The notes under the pieces were generated by a model. The model was not told where the DNA came from and searched no databases. It saw only the letters and a list, made by a program, of their open reading frames with translations. Shown here in pieces: positions 1 to 8,250 of a stretch of 26,424 bases of DNA. The stretch is from CAZXMB01 sp964641715 (GTDB lineage: Bacteria > Desulfobacterota > BSN033 > UBA1163). A program made the translations under genes and the position numbers. Each line of letters begins with the position of its first letter. Position 1 is the first letter of the stretch. The DNA is taken from positions 1 to 26,424 of the forward strand of contig CAZXMB010000013.1 in the NCBI GenBank assembly GCA_964641715.1. Reading direction: 5' to 3'.

Positions 1-1653
1 ACCATCAACAGGTTCCACTCGGATATCCTGATCCAGGAGGATTCGTCGATTCTTGTCAGGGAGACGATCCAGGTGGATTTCCATCAGTCAAGACATGGAA
101 TTTATCGGGAGATTCCCTTCCGATACAGGGATGAGTTGGGGGAAGTGGTGACCACCCCGACAAGGATTTTATCTGTGACCGATGACTCGGGAAAGGCTTT
201 GAAATACCAGGTGAAGAAGACAGGCCCGATGATTCATGTCAGGATTGGCGATCCCAAACGATCTGTGAAGGGGGCCCAGACCTATGTGATCACCTATAGA
301 GTCGAGAATGTGATTCTCTTTTTCAACGATCATGACGAACTCTACTGGAATGTGACGGGGAATTACTGGAGGGCTCCGATCCAGGAAGCCACGGCAACGG
401 TGTCTTTGACGACAAAGAATAAGAGTAAGAATTTAGTGGCCACAGGTTTTGAGGGAGGATTGGGTTCGAAAGAAGAATGCGGTTATGAGACCGATGAAGA
501 GAGCGGAAAATTTTTTACCAAGAGAGGCCTCAAGATGGGGGAGGGGTTGACCCTTGTCTTTGGATGGGATAAAGGGCTGATCATCCCTCCGCCCCCCTGG
601 AAGAAATTTTTGTGGGTTATTAACCTCAGAGAAAACTGGGTTTTTTTATTGCCCATCCTTTCATTCCTTTACATGGCCAATCGATGGTATCGGAAGGGAA
701 GGGACCCGAGAGTCCGTGAATCGATTGCCGTCATGTATGAGCCCCCCAGGTTCGGGAAGACGGCTCTCATTCCCGCAGAGGTTGGAACGCTTGTCGATGA
801 GAAACTCGATCCGAGGGATATGACCTCGACGATTATTGGTTTAGCCGTGAAAGGATATATTCAGATCGAAGAGACGAAAAAGGAAGGATGGGTTCTGGAT
901 AAAACGGATTACGATCTCAAGAAGGTGAAAGAACCTGATGAAGCCCTCAGCCCCTTCGAGACGGAACTGATGAAGAGCCTCTTCTCCTTTTCTCCGGCGC
1001 GTTTATCTATCTCCAGTTTAAGAAATAAGTTTTATAAGAACCTGGGCCTACTGAAAAAGACCCTTTACGAAGAGCTGGTCAGAAAGAAATATTTTCTCAT
1101 GAACCCCGAAAAGGTAAGGAATATGTATGTCCTGGCAGGGATCATCAGCATGGTGTTTGGCGGTTTTGTCCTCGCCTTCCTCTTTCCCTATTCCATGGGA
1201 AAAGGCTTTATCGCAAGCGGGTTGACCGGTCTCCCCATCCTTCTCTTTGGAAGATATATGCCTGCCAAAACAAGGGCAGGGGCCTCTGCCTATATGGATA
1301 TTTTAGGCTTCCAGGAATTCATGAACCGTGCGGAGAAGGATAGGCTCGAGCGGATGGGAGATAAGGATCTCTTCTCTAAATTCTTACCTTATGCGATCGC
1401 CCTGGATGTGGCGGATAACTGGGCGAAGGCGTTTGAAGGAATCTATCAGGAGCCACCTGACTGGTATGTGTCCCCCGGAGGGATCAGGACCTTCACCCCT
1501 TACGCTTTCACTCATGCACTCAACTCGGTCACTTCAGACCTTGGTTCTGCCATGTTCTCGGCACCCAGGTCCAGCGGAGGGGGTGGCGGAGGTTTTGGAG
1601 GCGGGGGTTTTTCAGGAGGCGGCTTCGGAGGAGGTGGTGGCGGAAGCTGGTAG
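1..1653 (+). CDS. DUF2207 domain membrane protein, 5'-truncated, with glycine-rich tail
   Basis: The reading frame is open from base 1, and the residues before the first possible start (GTG at 73) already look like the DUF2207 N-terminus (V-R-E-T-I-Q-V, then H-G-I-Y-R-E-I-P). The true start therefore lies upstream of the window. DUF2207 proteins usually have an N-terminal extracytoplasmic beta domain, membrane segments, a cytoplasmic region and a low-complexity end; their function is unknown. Here one hydrophobic segment lies at about 620-690 and a pair at about 1117-1260, with a charged region between them that fits the cytoplasmic winged-helix-like part of the family. The last 27 codons (about 1573-1650) are mostly Gly with Ser, Phe and a final Trp, a common ending for this family. 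A 65-nt gap separates it from the next gene, so co-transcription is possible but not shown. Confidence 0.85.
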   Translation, partial: TINRFHSDILIQEDSSILVRETIQVDFHQSRHGIYREIPFRYRDELGEVVTTPTRILSVTDDSGKALKYQVKKTGPMIHVRIGDPKRSVKGAQTYVITYRVENVILFFNDHDELYWNVTGNYWRAPIQEATATVSLTTKNKSKNLVATGFEGGLGSKEECGYETDEESGKFFTKRGLKMGEGLTLVFGWDKGLIIPPPPWKKFLWVINLRENWVFLLPILSFLYMANRWYRKGRDPRVRESIAVMYEPPRFGKTALIPAEVGTLVDEKLDPRDMTSTIIGLAVKGYIQIEETKKEGWVLDKTDYDLKKVKEPDEALSPFETELMKSLFSFSPARLSISSLRNKFYKNLGLLKKTLYEELVRKKYFLMNPEKVRNMYVLAGIISMVFGGFVLAFLFPYSMGKGFIASGLTGLPILLFGRYMPAKTRAGASAYMDILGFQEFMNRAEKDRLERMGDKDLFSKFLPYAIALDVADNWAKAFEGIYQEPPDWYVSPGGIRTFTPYAFTHALNSVTSDLGSAMFSAPRSSGGGGGGFGGGGFSGGGFGGGGGGSW

Positions 1654-1718
1654 ATTAGGAGATTTGCAAACCATCCCTTTTTAAGTTAATCTTTCTCCAG
1701 TCCTTTACAGAGGGAATA

Positions 1719-3113
1719 ATGAACACTTCATCCCAATTGAAGAGAATTTCCCTTATCAAGTTTTTGACCCTTGCCCTCTCCCTTTTTTCCAATAGCTCCA
1801 AGGCAAACCTCGTCCGTTTAACTCACCTTGCTGAAAAGATTCCTCAGAAGGATACCTATCGTGAAAAAATCCGATGGATTCGTGGCCTCTTTCAGGAGGA
1901 TCATCCTTCCCTTGAGATTGCCCATCGTATCATCAAAGAAGCCAATCCGAAACAGCGCGAGATGCTCGTCCACTTTCTGATAGATCAATTCTTAGAGGGG
2001 ACGAACCGGAGGAAGGATTTTTCACTGAGAACAGGGTATTACCCGCCCCGGGCGATGCTCATCAGCCCCACGATGCGGTGTGACCTCCACTGCTACGGCT
2101 GTTATGCGGGAAACTATCCGAGAGAGGGAGAGCTGAGAGCAGAGGAGATTCACCGCATCCTCAATGAGGCCGAGGAGATGGGAATCCACTTGGTGATCGT
2201 TCTCGGAGGGGAGCCCTTTCTTCGAAAAGACCTTCTGGATATCTATGGAAGACACCCCCAGATATTATTTCAAGTCTTCACCCATGGAGGGTACTTGGAT
2301 GAAGCAACGGTGGAGCGGATAGCCCCTTTAGGAAATGTCTCTCCAGCCATCAGCCTGGAAGGCTTTGAAAGAGAGACAGATCAGAGGCGGGGTCCGGGCC
2401 ACTTCCAAAAGGTGATGAGGGGGATGGCTCTGCTTCGAGAAGCAAAGGTCCTCTTCGCCTGCTCCCTTACCCAGACCAGGGGGAATGCCGATCTCGTTGC
2501 AGGCGACGAATTTATCGACTTTTTAATCGATCAGGGGGTCATTCTCATCTGGTACTTCATGTGCCTTCCGGTTGGCAGAAATCCGGATATCCAGTGGATG
2601 CCCACTCCTCAGCAGAGAGACCGGTTGAGGCAGGCGCTTATTCGCTTCCGTGGAACTAAACCCGTTCTCTTTGTTGATTTCTGGAATGATGGAAGGTTAA
2701 CCAATGGCTGCATGGCTGGAGGAAAGATGTACTTTCATATCAATGCTCAAGGCGATGTAGAGCCGTGCGTTTTCTGCCATTTCGCCTCTGACAACATCAA
2801 AGGGAAATCTTTGCTCGAAGTCCTCGATTCACCCTTTTTCAGAGCAATTCGTTCACAACAGCCCTACCATCATAACCTCTTAAGACCCTGCATGCTTGTT
2901 GATCAGCCCGAAGTCGGCCGGAAGATGGCGACTTTGCCCGGGGTCTACTTCACTCATCCGGGTGCAGAGATCTTCTTCAATAATCTCTCCGAATCGATTG
3001 ATCAGTATGCACAGGAATATGGAGCCATTGCCGATCGGGCCTGGGAAGGGATATCCCGGGAAAAGTGCACAAAGAGGATTCAAGCTGGAGAGATCACCAG
3101 AGGAGAAGAATAG
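1719..3113 (+). CDS. Radical SAM protein with SPASM/twitch-like C-terminal cysteines
   Basis: A 464-residue radical SAM enzyme. The SAM-binding [4Fe-4S] motif is C121-x3-C125-x2-C128 (C-D-L-H-C-Y-G-C), followed by a G-G-E-P motif in the TIM barrel that contacts SAM. About 110 helical residues precede the core. C331, C350, C353 and C391 at the C-terminal end suggest an auxiliary iron-sulfur cluster of the SPASM/twitch kind. The ATG is preceded by GAGGG at good spacing. It opens the run of biosynthetic genes and ends five bases before the ATPase start, so it is probably translated with it. The substrate is unknown. The neighbours suggest a lipid or acyl substrate, so a role in lipid C-C bond formation or modification is possible but speculative. 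A peptide-modifying role is less likely because no small precursor gene was seen nearby. Confidence 0.88.
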   Translation: MNTSSQLKRISLIKFLTLALSLFSNSSKANLVRLTHLAEKIPQKDTYREKIRWIRGLFQEDHPSLEIAHRIIKEANPKQREMLVHFLIDQFLEGTNRRKDFSLRTGYYPPRAMLISPTMRCDLHCYGCYAGNYPREGELRAEEIHRILNEAEEMGIHLVIVLGGEPFLRKDLLDIYGRHPQILFQVFTHGGYLDEATVERIAPLGNVSPAISLEGFERETDQRRGPGHFQKVMRGMALLREAKVLFACSLTQTRGNADLVAGDEFIDFLIDQGVILIWYFMCLPVGRNPDIQWMPTPQQRDRLRQALIRFRGTKPVLFVDFWNDGRLTNGCMAGGKMYFHINAQGDVEPCVFCHFASDNIKGKSLLEVLDSPFFRAIRSQQPYHHNLLRPCMLVDQPEVGRKMATLPGVYFTHPGAEIFFNNLSESIDQYAQEYGAIADRAWEGISREKCTKRIQAGEITRGEE

Positions 3114-3118
3114 GTGCA

Positions 3119-4084
3119 ATGAAGGGGTATCTCGGCATTGATGTGGGCTCGGTCAGCACCAATCTGGCCGTTATCGATGAGAGTGGACAGGTCATCTGTG
3201 ATCAATATCTTCTCACCCATGGTCAACCCATCCAGGCGGTGCAGAGGGGGTTGAAAGAGATCTCATCCTGCCTTTCAAAAGACGTCGAGATTCGAGGCGT
3301 GGGAACGACCGGGAGTGCAAGGAGATTGACGGGTCTTCTGGTCGGTGCTGACGTGGTTAAGAATGAGATCACTGCCCATGCCATGGCGGCCATCCAATTT
3401 TTTCCTGATGTGCGGACGGTCATTGAGATCGGGGGGCAGGATTCGAAGATCATCCTTATCAGAGACGGTCTTGTCATCGACTTTGGAATGAATACAGTCT
3501 GTGCGGCTGGAACAGGTTCTTTTCTGGATCAACAGGCCTTGCGGCTGGGCATTCCCATCGAAGCCTTCGGAGACCGTGCCCTTCTGTCCGAATCCGCAGT
3601 GAGGATTGCAGGCCGATGCACGGTCTTTGCGGAATCGGACATGATCCACAAGCAGCAGATGGGCTGTCATTTGAATGACGTCATCGCAGGCCTTTGTGAA
3701 GCTCTCGTCCGTAATTATCTTAATAATGTGGCCAAAGGGAAGGATATTCAAAAACCCATTCTCTTCCAGGGAGGAGTGGCGGCCAATCCGGGAATTCGGA
3801 AGGCCCTTGAAAGGGAACTGGGAATGGAGATCCATGTCCCCCAATATTATTCCGTGATGGGAGCCATTGGCTCAGCCATTTTAGCCAAGGAGAGAATGGA
3901 TGGATCAGGCCCATCACAATTCAGAGGTTTCGGAATTATGGACCTGAACTGCTGGACTCGAAACATCAACTGCAAGGAATGTGAAAATACCTGTGAAGTG
4001 GTTGAATTCATCATGGATGGAAAACCAATATCCTACTGGGGGGATCGGTGCGGGAAATGGGAAAGCCAGGCAAGGAAATTTTAG
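3119..4084 (+). CDS. BadF/HgdC-family acyl-CoA dehydratase activase (ATPase)
   Basis: A 321-residue ASKHA-fold ATPase of the BcrAD/BadFG family. These homodimers use ATP to inject a low-potential electron into a dehydratase or reductase partner. The phosphate-binding start G-I-D-V-G-S, the E-I-G-G-Q-D-S-K motif, the C-A-A-G-T-G-S-F loop (C128) and G-R-C-T-V-F-A-E-S (C167) are all present. The last two cysteines bind the bridging [4Fe-4S] cluster in HgdC-type activators. The open frame extends 18 codons upstream into the preceding gene, but the ATG at 3119 follows a GAGGAGAAG ribosome-binding site and begins directly with the conserved fold, so I chose it. After the ATPase domain is a tail of about 50 residues with five cysteines (N-C-W, then C-x2-C-x3-C, ending G-D-R-C-G-K-W). 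This resembles the linker before DUF2229 in fused activase/PlsA proteins. Its partners are presumably the four downstream subunits. Confidence 0.92.
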   Translation: MKGYLGIDVGSVSTNLAVIDESGQVICDQYLLTHGQPIQAVQRGLKEISSCLSKDVEIRGVGTTGSARRLTGLLVGADVVKNEITAHAMAAIQFFPDVRTVIEIGGQDSKIILIRDGLVIDFGMNTVCAAGTGSFLDQQALRLGIPIEAFGDRALLSESAVRIAGRCTVFAESDMIHKQQMGCHLNDVIAGLCEALVRNYLNNVAKGKDIQKPILFQGGVAANPGIRKALERELGMEIHVPQYYSVMGAIGSAILAKERMDGSGPSQFRGFGIMDLNCWTRNINCKECENTCEVVEFIMDGKPISYWGDRCGKWESQARKF

Positions 4085-4149
4085 ATTGCGGATTTCAGAT
4101 TTGAGATTGAATAAGACATAAAGATAAGAGTGGAGGATCCCGTTGAGAC
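4085..4149. repeat. Short degenerate GATT-rich intergenic sequence
   Basis: The 65-nt gap between the ATPase and the first HgdB-like gene starts with overlapping variants of GATTGCGGATT, CAGATTTGAGATTGA. Such text looks like decayed intergenic repeat rather than a coding or hairpin element. GGAGG at 4132-4136 lies 13 nt before the ATG, so it is a rather distant ribosome-binding site. The recognition is by eye only. Confidence 0.3.
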
Positions 4150-5244
4150 ATGAAACTGACTGTTCCCCATCTCGGGCACATGGATATCTTCCTCAGGGCG
4201 ATGTCGAGAAAGGTTGGCCCGGATTTCGTCTTTCCTCCCAAGACGAGCTCACGGACTCTCCTCCTGGGGAACAAATACTCTCCTGAATCGACCTGCCTTC
4301 CATTCAAATTCATCCTCGGAAACTTCATCGAAGCCCTCGAGGCAGGTGCGGATACGATTGCCATGATCACGGACCATGGTCCCTGCCGGGTCGGGATGTA
4401 CGATGTGGTCATCCAGCAGATACTGAAGGACCTCGGATATCGGTTCGATTGGATTGTGATGGACGATACGCGCCTTTGGAATGATTACCTCCGACGGTTC
4501 AACAGAGAGAGAAAGAAGAAAGGCATCTCTTTCTGGCAAAGCCTTCAAGCCATTCGATTCAGTTGGAAGAAGGTGAGGCTTTGTGAGGAGATTGAGCGGA
4601 TGGCTCACAGGATCAGGCCCTTGGAAGTGAGAAGGGGAGAGACGACACGGGTTCAAACCGATTGTCTCAGACGGGTCGATGAGGCCATGGATGATAAGGA
4701 ACTTGATTCTGCCCATCAGGCATGTCTGAAAAAGTTTCATGGCATCGAAAAGGACAGTTTTAGAAATCCTGTGAAGGTGCTGATCACCGGAGAGGGTTAC
4801 ATGGTCATCAATCCTCATGCCAATCAGGATATCGTGCGAAGGCTTGGGGAGATGGGGGCGGAGGTAACCCGGACCATGTGGTTCACCTCACAGATCGCCT
4901 ATGCCCTGCATCTCGACCTGTTCAACCCGAAATCGAAACGAAAGGCGATCAGGGCATCGAGACCCTACCTGCAACATAATCTCGGAGGGGAATGTAATGC
5001 CTCGATAGGCTACCCGGTCCTTTTTAAGAGGGAAGGTTGTGAAGGTGTCATCCAGCTCCATCCCTTCGGATGCATGCTGGAGGCAGTGGCTAAAAATATT
5101 CTGGTGAGGGTGAGCGAAGAATATGATATCCCGATCCTTACTCTCTCCTTAAGCGAGAACCTCTCCGAAACCCTGATCGAGACGCGACTGAGCGCTTTTA
5201 TTGATCTTCTGTATAAGCGAAGGGGGAGAAATAGAGACAGATGA
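4150..5244 (+). CDS. 2-hydroxyacyl-CoA dehydratase (HgdB)-like subunit, copy A
   Basis: A 364-residue protein of the acyl-CoA dehydratase activase-related group (COG3581-like, HgdB-like). It shares its start (M-K-L-T-V-P-x-L-G) and overall plan with the gene at 7174, which is a clear paralogue. Three cysteines fall in conserved settings: C49 (S-T-C-L-P-F-K), C79 (H-G-P-C-R-V-G) and C308 (H-P-F-G-C-M-L). This fits the three-cysteine [4Fe-4S] ligation of HgdA/HgdB-type subunits. The C-terminal motif that reads D-E-H-T-x-T-G in the paralogue is altered here to S-E-N-L-S-E-T, so this copy may have a structural or altered role. A basic helical insert occupies roughly residues 110-190. Its stop overlaps the next start by 4 nt (ATGA), which indicates translational coupling. 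Confidence 0.85.
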   Translation: MKLTVPHLGHMDIFLRAMSRKVGPDFVFPPKTSSRTLLLGNKYSPESTCLPFKFILGNFIEALEAGADTIAMITDHGPCRVGMYDVVIQQILKDLGYRFDWIVMDDTRLWNDYLRRFNRERKKKGISFWQSLQAIRFSWKKVRLCEEIERMAHRIRPLEVRRGETTRVQTDCLRRVDEAMDDKELDSAHQACLKKFHGIEKDSFRNPVKVLITGEGYMVINPHANQDIVRRLGEMGAEVTRTMWFTSQIAYALHLDLFNPKSKRKAIRASRPYLQHNLGGECNASIGYPVLFKREGCEGVIQLHPFGCMLEAVAKNILVRVSEEYDIPILTLSLSENLSETLIETRLSAFIDLLYKRRGRNRDR

Positions 5245-6206
5245 CGGTTCGAGTTGGGATTCCCCGTGCCTTATTATATTATCGGTATTCCCCATTCTGG
5301 GAAACCTTCCTGAGAACACTTGGGTTCGAAGTCGTGGTCTCAAAGCCAACTCACAGGGGCCTCATCGAGGAAGGTTTTAAATTTGCAGATGAGGATACCT
5401 GTATCCCGATGAAGATGGCCTTTGCCCATACGATCAATATCAAAGACCAGGTGGATTATCTCTTCATCCCGCGCCTCATCAGCCTCGACGCAAGAACCTG
5501 TTTCTGTCCGAGATTGGCCGGGCTGCCGGAGATGCTCAAATATTCTCTTCCTGCTCTACCCCCCCTATTGAATCCCTATGTGGATGAGCGATATCGGAAT
5601 GCCGGCCTTCTACGATCTCTCACTGAAATGGGTTCATCTTTGAAGAGGAATTCAAAGGAGATTAAAGAGGCTTATCGAAAAGGGGAAGAGGCCCTCCAGG
5701 TCTTCAGGAAAAAGATGGGGGAAGGTGAGGGAGTTGCCGGTCTTTTTAAAAAAGTCGATCGGGAGGACTCAAAGGGAAGAGTTGCCGTGGTCGGTCATTC
5801 CTACTGTCTCTATGATCCCTTTTTTAACTTCGATCTCTTGAGGATTCTTAAAGAAGCTGAAACATCCATCTATACACCGGAGATGGTCTCAGAGGAAGAG
5901 ATTGATTCAAAGATTAGAGAATTGGGAAAGGATATCTACTGGACCTCAGGGAGAGAGATCTTGGGAGCAAGTCTTCACTATCTCCAGTCGAAGCGGGTGG
6001 ATGGATTAATCTATCTTACCTGTTTCTCTTGCGGGATCGATTCCATGATTGAACCTTTGGTCAGACATAAGGTGAAGGAAGGTGGAGATAAACTCTACCT
6101 CCATCTGATGATTGATGAGCATACCGGCTCGACAGGGGTCTTCACTCGAGTCGATGCATTTCTTGAGACAATGGAACGGAAAATTGCCAGCCGGAGGACG
6201 AAATGA
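5241..6206 (+). CDS. DUF2229 acyl-CoA dehydratase activase-related protein, copy B
   Basis: A 321-residue DUF2229 (COG3580-like) protein. It opens with the family signature G-I-P-R-A-L-L-Y-Y-R-Y and P-F-W-E-T-F. Cysteines sit at C54 (D-T-C-I-P-M-K), C87 and C89 (T-C-F-C-P-R), and C261 and C264 (T-C-F-S-C-G-I-D-S). C54, C89 and C264 match the three cysteines of its neighbour copy, so C87 and C261 are extras that could alter cluster ligation. The C-terminal I-D-E-H-T-G-S-T-G-V-F-T-R motif is intact. It overlaps both neighbours by 4 nt and has a G-rich ribosome-binding site. In fused PlsA-like proteins this domain sits between the ATPase/linker and the HgdB-like domain. It is expected to form a complex with an HgdB-like protein and receive electrons from the 3119 ATPase (inference). 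Confidence 0.87.
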   Translation: MTVRVGIPRALLYYRYSPFWETFLRTLGFEVVVSKPTHRGLIEEGFKFADEDTCIPMKMAFAHTINIKDQVDYLFIPRLISLDARTCFCPRLAGLPEMLKYSLPALPPLLNPYVDERYRNAGLLRSLTEMGSSLKRNSKEIKEAYRKGEEALQVFRKKMGEGEGVAGLFKKVDREDSKGRVAVVGHSYCLYDPFFNFDLLRILKEAETSIYTPEMVSEEEIDSKIRELGKDIYWTSGREILGASLHYLQSKRVDGLIYLTCFSCGIDSMIEPLVRHKVKEGGDKLYLHLMIDEHTGSTGVFTRVDAFLETMERKIASRRTK

Positions 6207-7177
6207 CGAAGGTCGGGATACCCAGGGGGCTTCTCTTTTACCGTTATTTCCCCCTCTGGGAATCCTTCTTTGAATCCCTTGGGGTTGAAGTGGTCCTTTC
6301 CCCACCCACCACAGAGGAGACGATCAGGCAGGGTTCGAAACTCCTTCCCGGGGATCTCTGCCTTCCCGTAAAGATCTTTTTCGGACATCTTGAGTCTCTC
6401 AAGAAGGAAGTCGATTTTCTCTTCATCCCACGGTATATCAGCATCGAACCGGATGCCTATATGTGTCCCAAACTCATTGGCCTTCCGGATATGGTCCTCT
6501 GCAACGTGGACTCCCTTCCTCCGCTCATCGATGACCCGATTCATTGTAAGGCTCAAGGATTGGAGGCGGAAAAGCTTTTCTATTTAAGAGTGGGGAGGAT
6601 TTTTTTGAAGGATAAAAGGAAGGTGGAGAGGGCTTATATCGCTGGAGTGGAAAGACAGAACCGCTTTCGATGCCTGCTTCGAAAGGGATTCTCATTTGAA
6701 GAGGCCATCGAAAGAAGTCGATCTGCGGAGATTGAAGAGAAGGCGAAAGACGATGGACGTGTCAGGTTGGGAATGATCGGGAGGCCCTATTATGTCTATG
6801 ATCCCTTTCTCAGGAAGTCGGTAGTCGAACCGGTGGAAGAGAAAGGATATCAGGTCCTCATGACTGAATTCCTGAGCGATCAGGAGATTGAGAAGGGAGT
6901 TGAAGAACTCAGGAAGAGCATCTACTGGTCTTTTGGGAAAGAGTTGGTGGGTTCGGCCATCCATCTCACTCAGAGCGGTGCGGTCAAAGGGATGATCAAC
7001 CTTTCCTCCTTTGGATGCGGTCAGGACTCTTTCAACTTTGAGATGACCCAGAATATGATCAAAGAAAAAATCCCTATTCTCCCCTTGATTTTTGACGAAC
7101 ACCTTTCCCAAGCTGGCTTCTCCACAAGAATAGAGGCCTTTCTCGAGATGATCAGCCGAGGGAAAAATCGCAGATGA
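6203..7177 (+). CDS. DUF2229 acyl-CoA dehydratase activase-related protein, copy B'
   Basis: A 324-residue paralogue of the preceding gene, with the same opening (G-I-P-R-G-L-L-F-Y-R-Y, P-L-W-E-S-F-F). Three cysteines are conserved: C53 (D-L-C-L-P-V-K), C88 (Y-M-C-P-K-L) and C272 (F-G-C-G-Q-D-S). It lacks the two extra cysteines of copy B. The end motif reads F-D-E-H-L-S-Q-A-G-F-S-T-R, close to the consensus. The start has a strong GGAGG site five bases before ATG and overlaps the previous stop as ATGA; its own stop overlaps the next ATG in the same way. The tandem placement suggests gene duplication followed by divergence into non-identical subunits, comparable to the alpha/beta subunits of 2-hydroxyacyl-CoA dehydratases (inference). 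Confidence 0.87.
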   Translation: MTKVGIPRGLLFYRYFPLWESFFESLGVEVVLSPPTTEETIRQGSKLLPGDLCLPVKIFFGHLESLKKEVDFLFIPRYISIEPDAYMCPKLIGLPDMVLCNVDSLPPLIDDPIHCKAQGLEAEKLFYLRVGRIFLKDKRKVERAYIAGVERQNRFRCLLRKGFSFEEAIERSRSAEIEEKAKDDGRVRLGMIGRPYYVYDPFLRKSVVEPVEEKGYQVLMTEFLSDQEIEKGVEELRKSIYWSFGKELVGSAIHLTQSGAVKGMINLSSFGCGQDSFNFEMTQNMIKEKIPILPLIFDEHLSQAGFSTRIEAFLEMISRGKNRR

Positions 7178-8250
7178 AACTTACGGTTCCTTACTTAGGG
7201 ATGCTTCATCAAGCCTATCATCCGGTTCTTCGGGGCGCAGGAGTGGAGATGGTCCTTCCGCCCAAACCGACGAAGAAGACCTTTGATCTGGGGACAAAAT
7301 ATTCTCCTGAATTTGCCTGCCTTCCATTTAAGATGACACTGGGAAATATGATCGAAGCCCTTGAATTGGGTGCGGATACCATCTTTATGCCGGGGGGATG
7401 GGGCCCCTGCCGTTTCGGATATTTCGACGTCATTCAGGAACAGATCTTGAGGGATCTGGGGTATCAATTTACGATGGGGAGCGCAAAGAATCCCGATGTC
7501 CTCTCCGATATGCTCGATATGATGCAGAGGATTTCCGGTTTGAGATCGAGGGCAGGGCTTTATAAACTCTTCTTCCTCGTTCTGGTAAGGCTTTCTTTTC
7601 TCGATTGGGCATTGAAGAAATATTTTCACACCAAGCCCCGTGAGGGAATCGAAGGGGAGGCGGACCGGATCTTTAAAAAGTCAGTGGAGCTCATTGAGAA
7701 TAGCCTTACCATCCCTCAACTTCTTAAGTCCGCCTCCGTTATCTCCCGCTGGTTCATAAAGATGGAGAGGAAAAACGGACCGGAGCCGCTACGGGTGGCG
7801 ATCGTGGGAGAGCTGTTCACCGTCCTGGAACCTTCGGCCAATATGGAGATTGATCTGCGGCTGGCGCAGAGGGGAATTGAAGTTTTTAAATCGGTCTGGT
7901 TGAGTGACTATCTGAATGACCGATTCCGTTTCAACCCTTTTTCGAGAAATCAGCATAAACTTTCCTCAAGGTATGCACGACCCTACCTCCGTTTCCATTC
8001 AGGTGGAGAAAGCACTGAATCCGTAGGGAAGACGGTCCTTTTTGCAAAGAATGGGATGGATGGGGTGATCCACATCTTTCCTTTTACCTGTATGCCCGAA
8101 CTTGTGGCTCAGACCATCCTCACGAAGGTTCAGAAGGATTTAGATATTCCGATCCTCACCCTGATCATTGATGAACATACTGCGACCGGTGGCATGGAGA
8201 CCCGTCTTGAAGCCTTCATCGACCTTCTGGAGAGAAGGAGGCGTCGTTGA
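7174..8250 (+). CDS. 2-hydroxyacyl-CoA dehydratase (HgdB)-like subunit, copy A'
   Basis: A 358-residue paralogue of the gene at 4150. The first two cysteines are at identical residue positions, C49 (F-A-C-L-P-F-K) and C79 (W-G-P-C-R-F-G), and the third is C306 (P-F-T-C-M-P-E). Unlike the first copy, it keeps the I-D-E-H-T-A-T-G-G-M-E-T-R motif near the C-terminus, so it is the better candidate for the fully active HgdB-like subunit. A hydrophobic and basic helical segment (about residues 125-160) might associate with the membrane. There is no strong ribosome-binding site of its own; the ATGA overlap with the previous gene suggests coupled translation. The stop overlaps the TTG start of the acyltransferase, tying the reductase genes to a lipid-acylating enzyme. 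Confidence 0.86.
   Translation: MKLTVPYLGMLHQAYHPVLRGAGVEMVLPPKPTKKTFDLGTKYSPEFACLPFKMTLGNMIEALELGADTIFMPGGWGPCRFGYFDVIQEQILRDLGYQFTMGSAKNPDVLSDMLDMMQRISGLRSRAGLYKLFFLVLVRLSFLDWALKKYFHTKPREGIEGEADRIFKKSVELIENSLTIPQLLKSASVISRWFIKMERKNGPEPLRVAIVGELFTVLEPSANMEIDLRLAQRGIEVFKSVWLSDYLNDRFRFNPFSRNQHKLSSRYARPYLRFHSGGESTESVGKTVLFAKNGMDGVIHIFPFTCMPELVAQTILTKVQKDLDIPILTLIIDEHTATGGMETRLEAFIDLLERRRRR

Noticed and set aside
1328..1684. Open frame overlapping the DUF2207 C-terminus
   Set aside because: It is in another frame of a well-supported gene, and its composition reflects the glycine-rich tail read out of frame.
1719..3113. Archaeal-type tetraether synthase (Tes)
   Set aside because: The N-terminal rubredoxin-like cysteine motifs expected of Tes are absent before the radical SAM motif.
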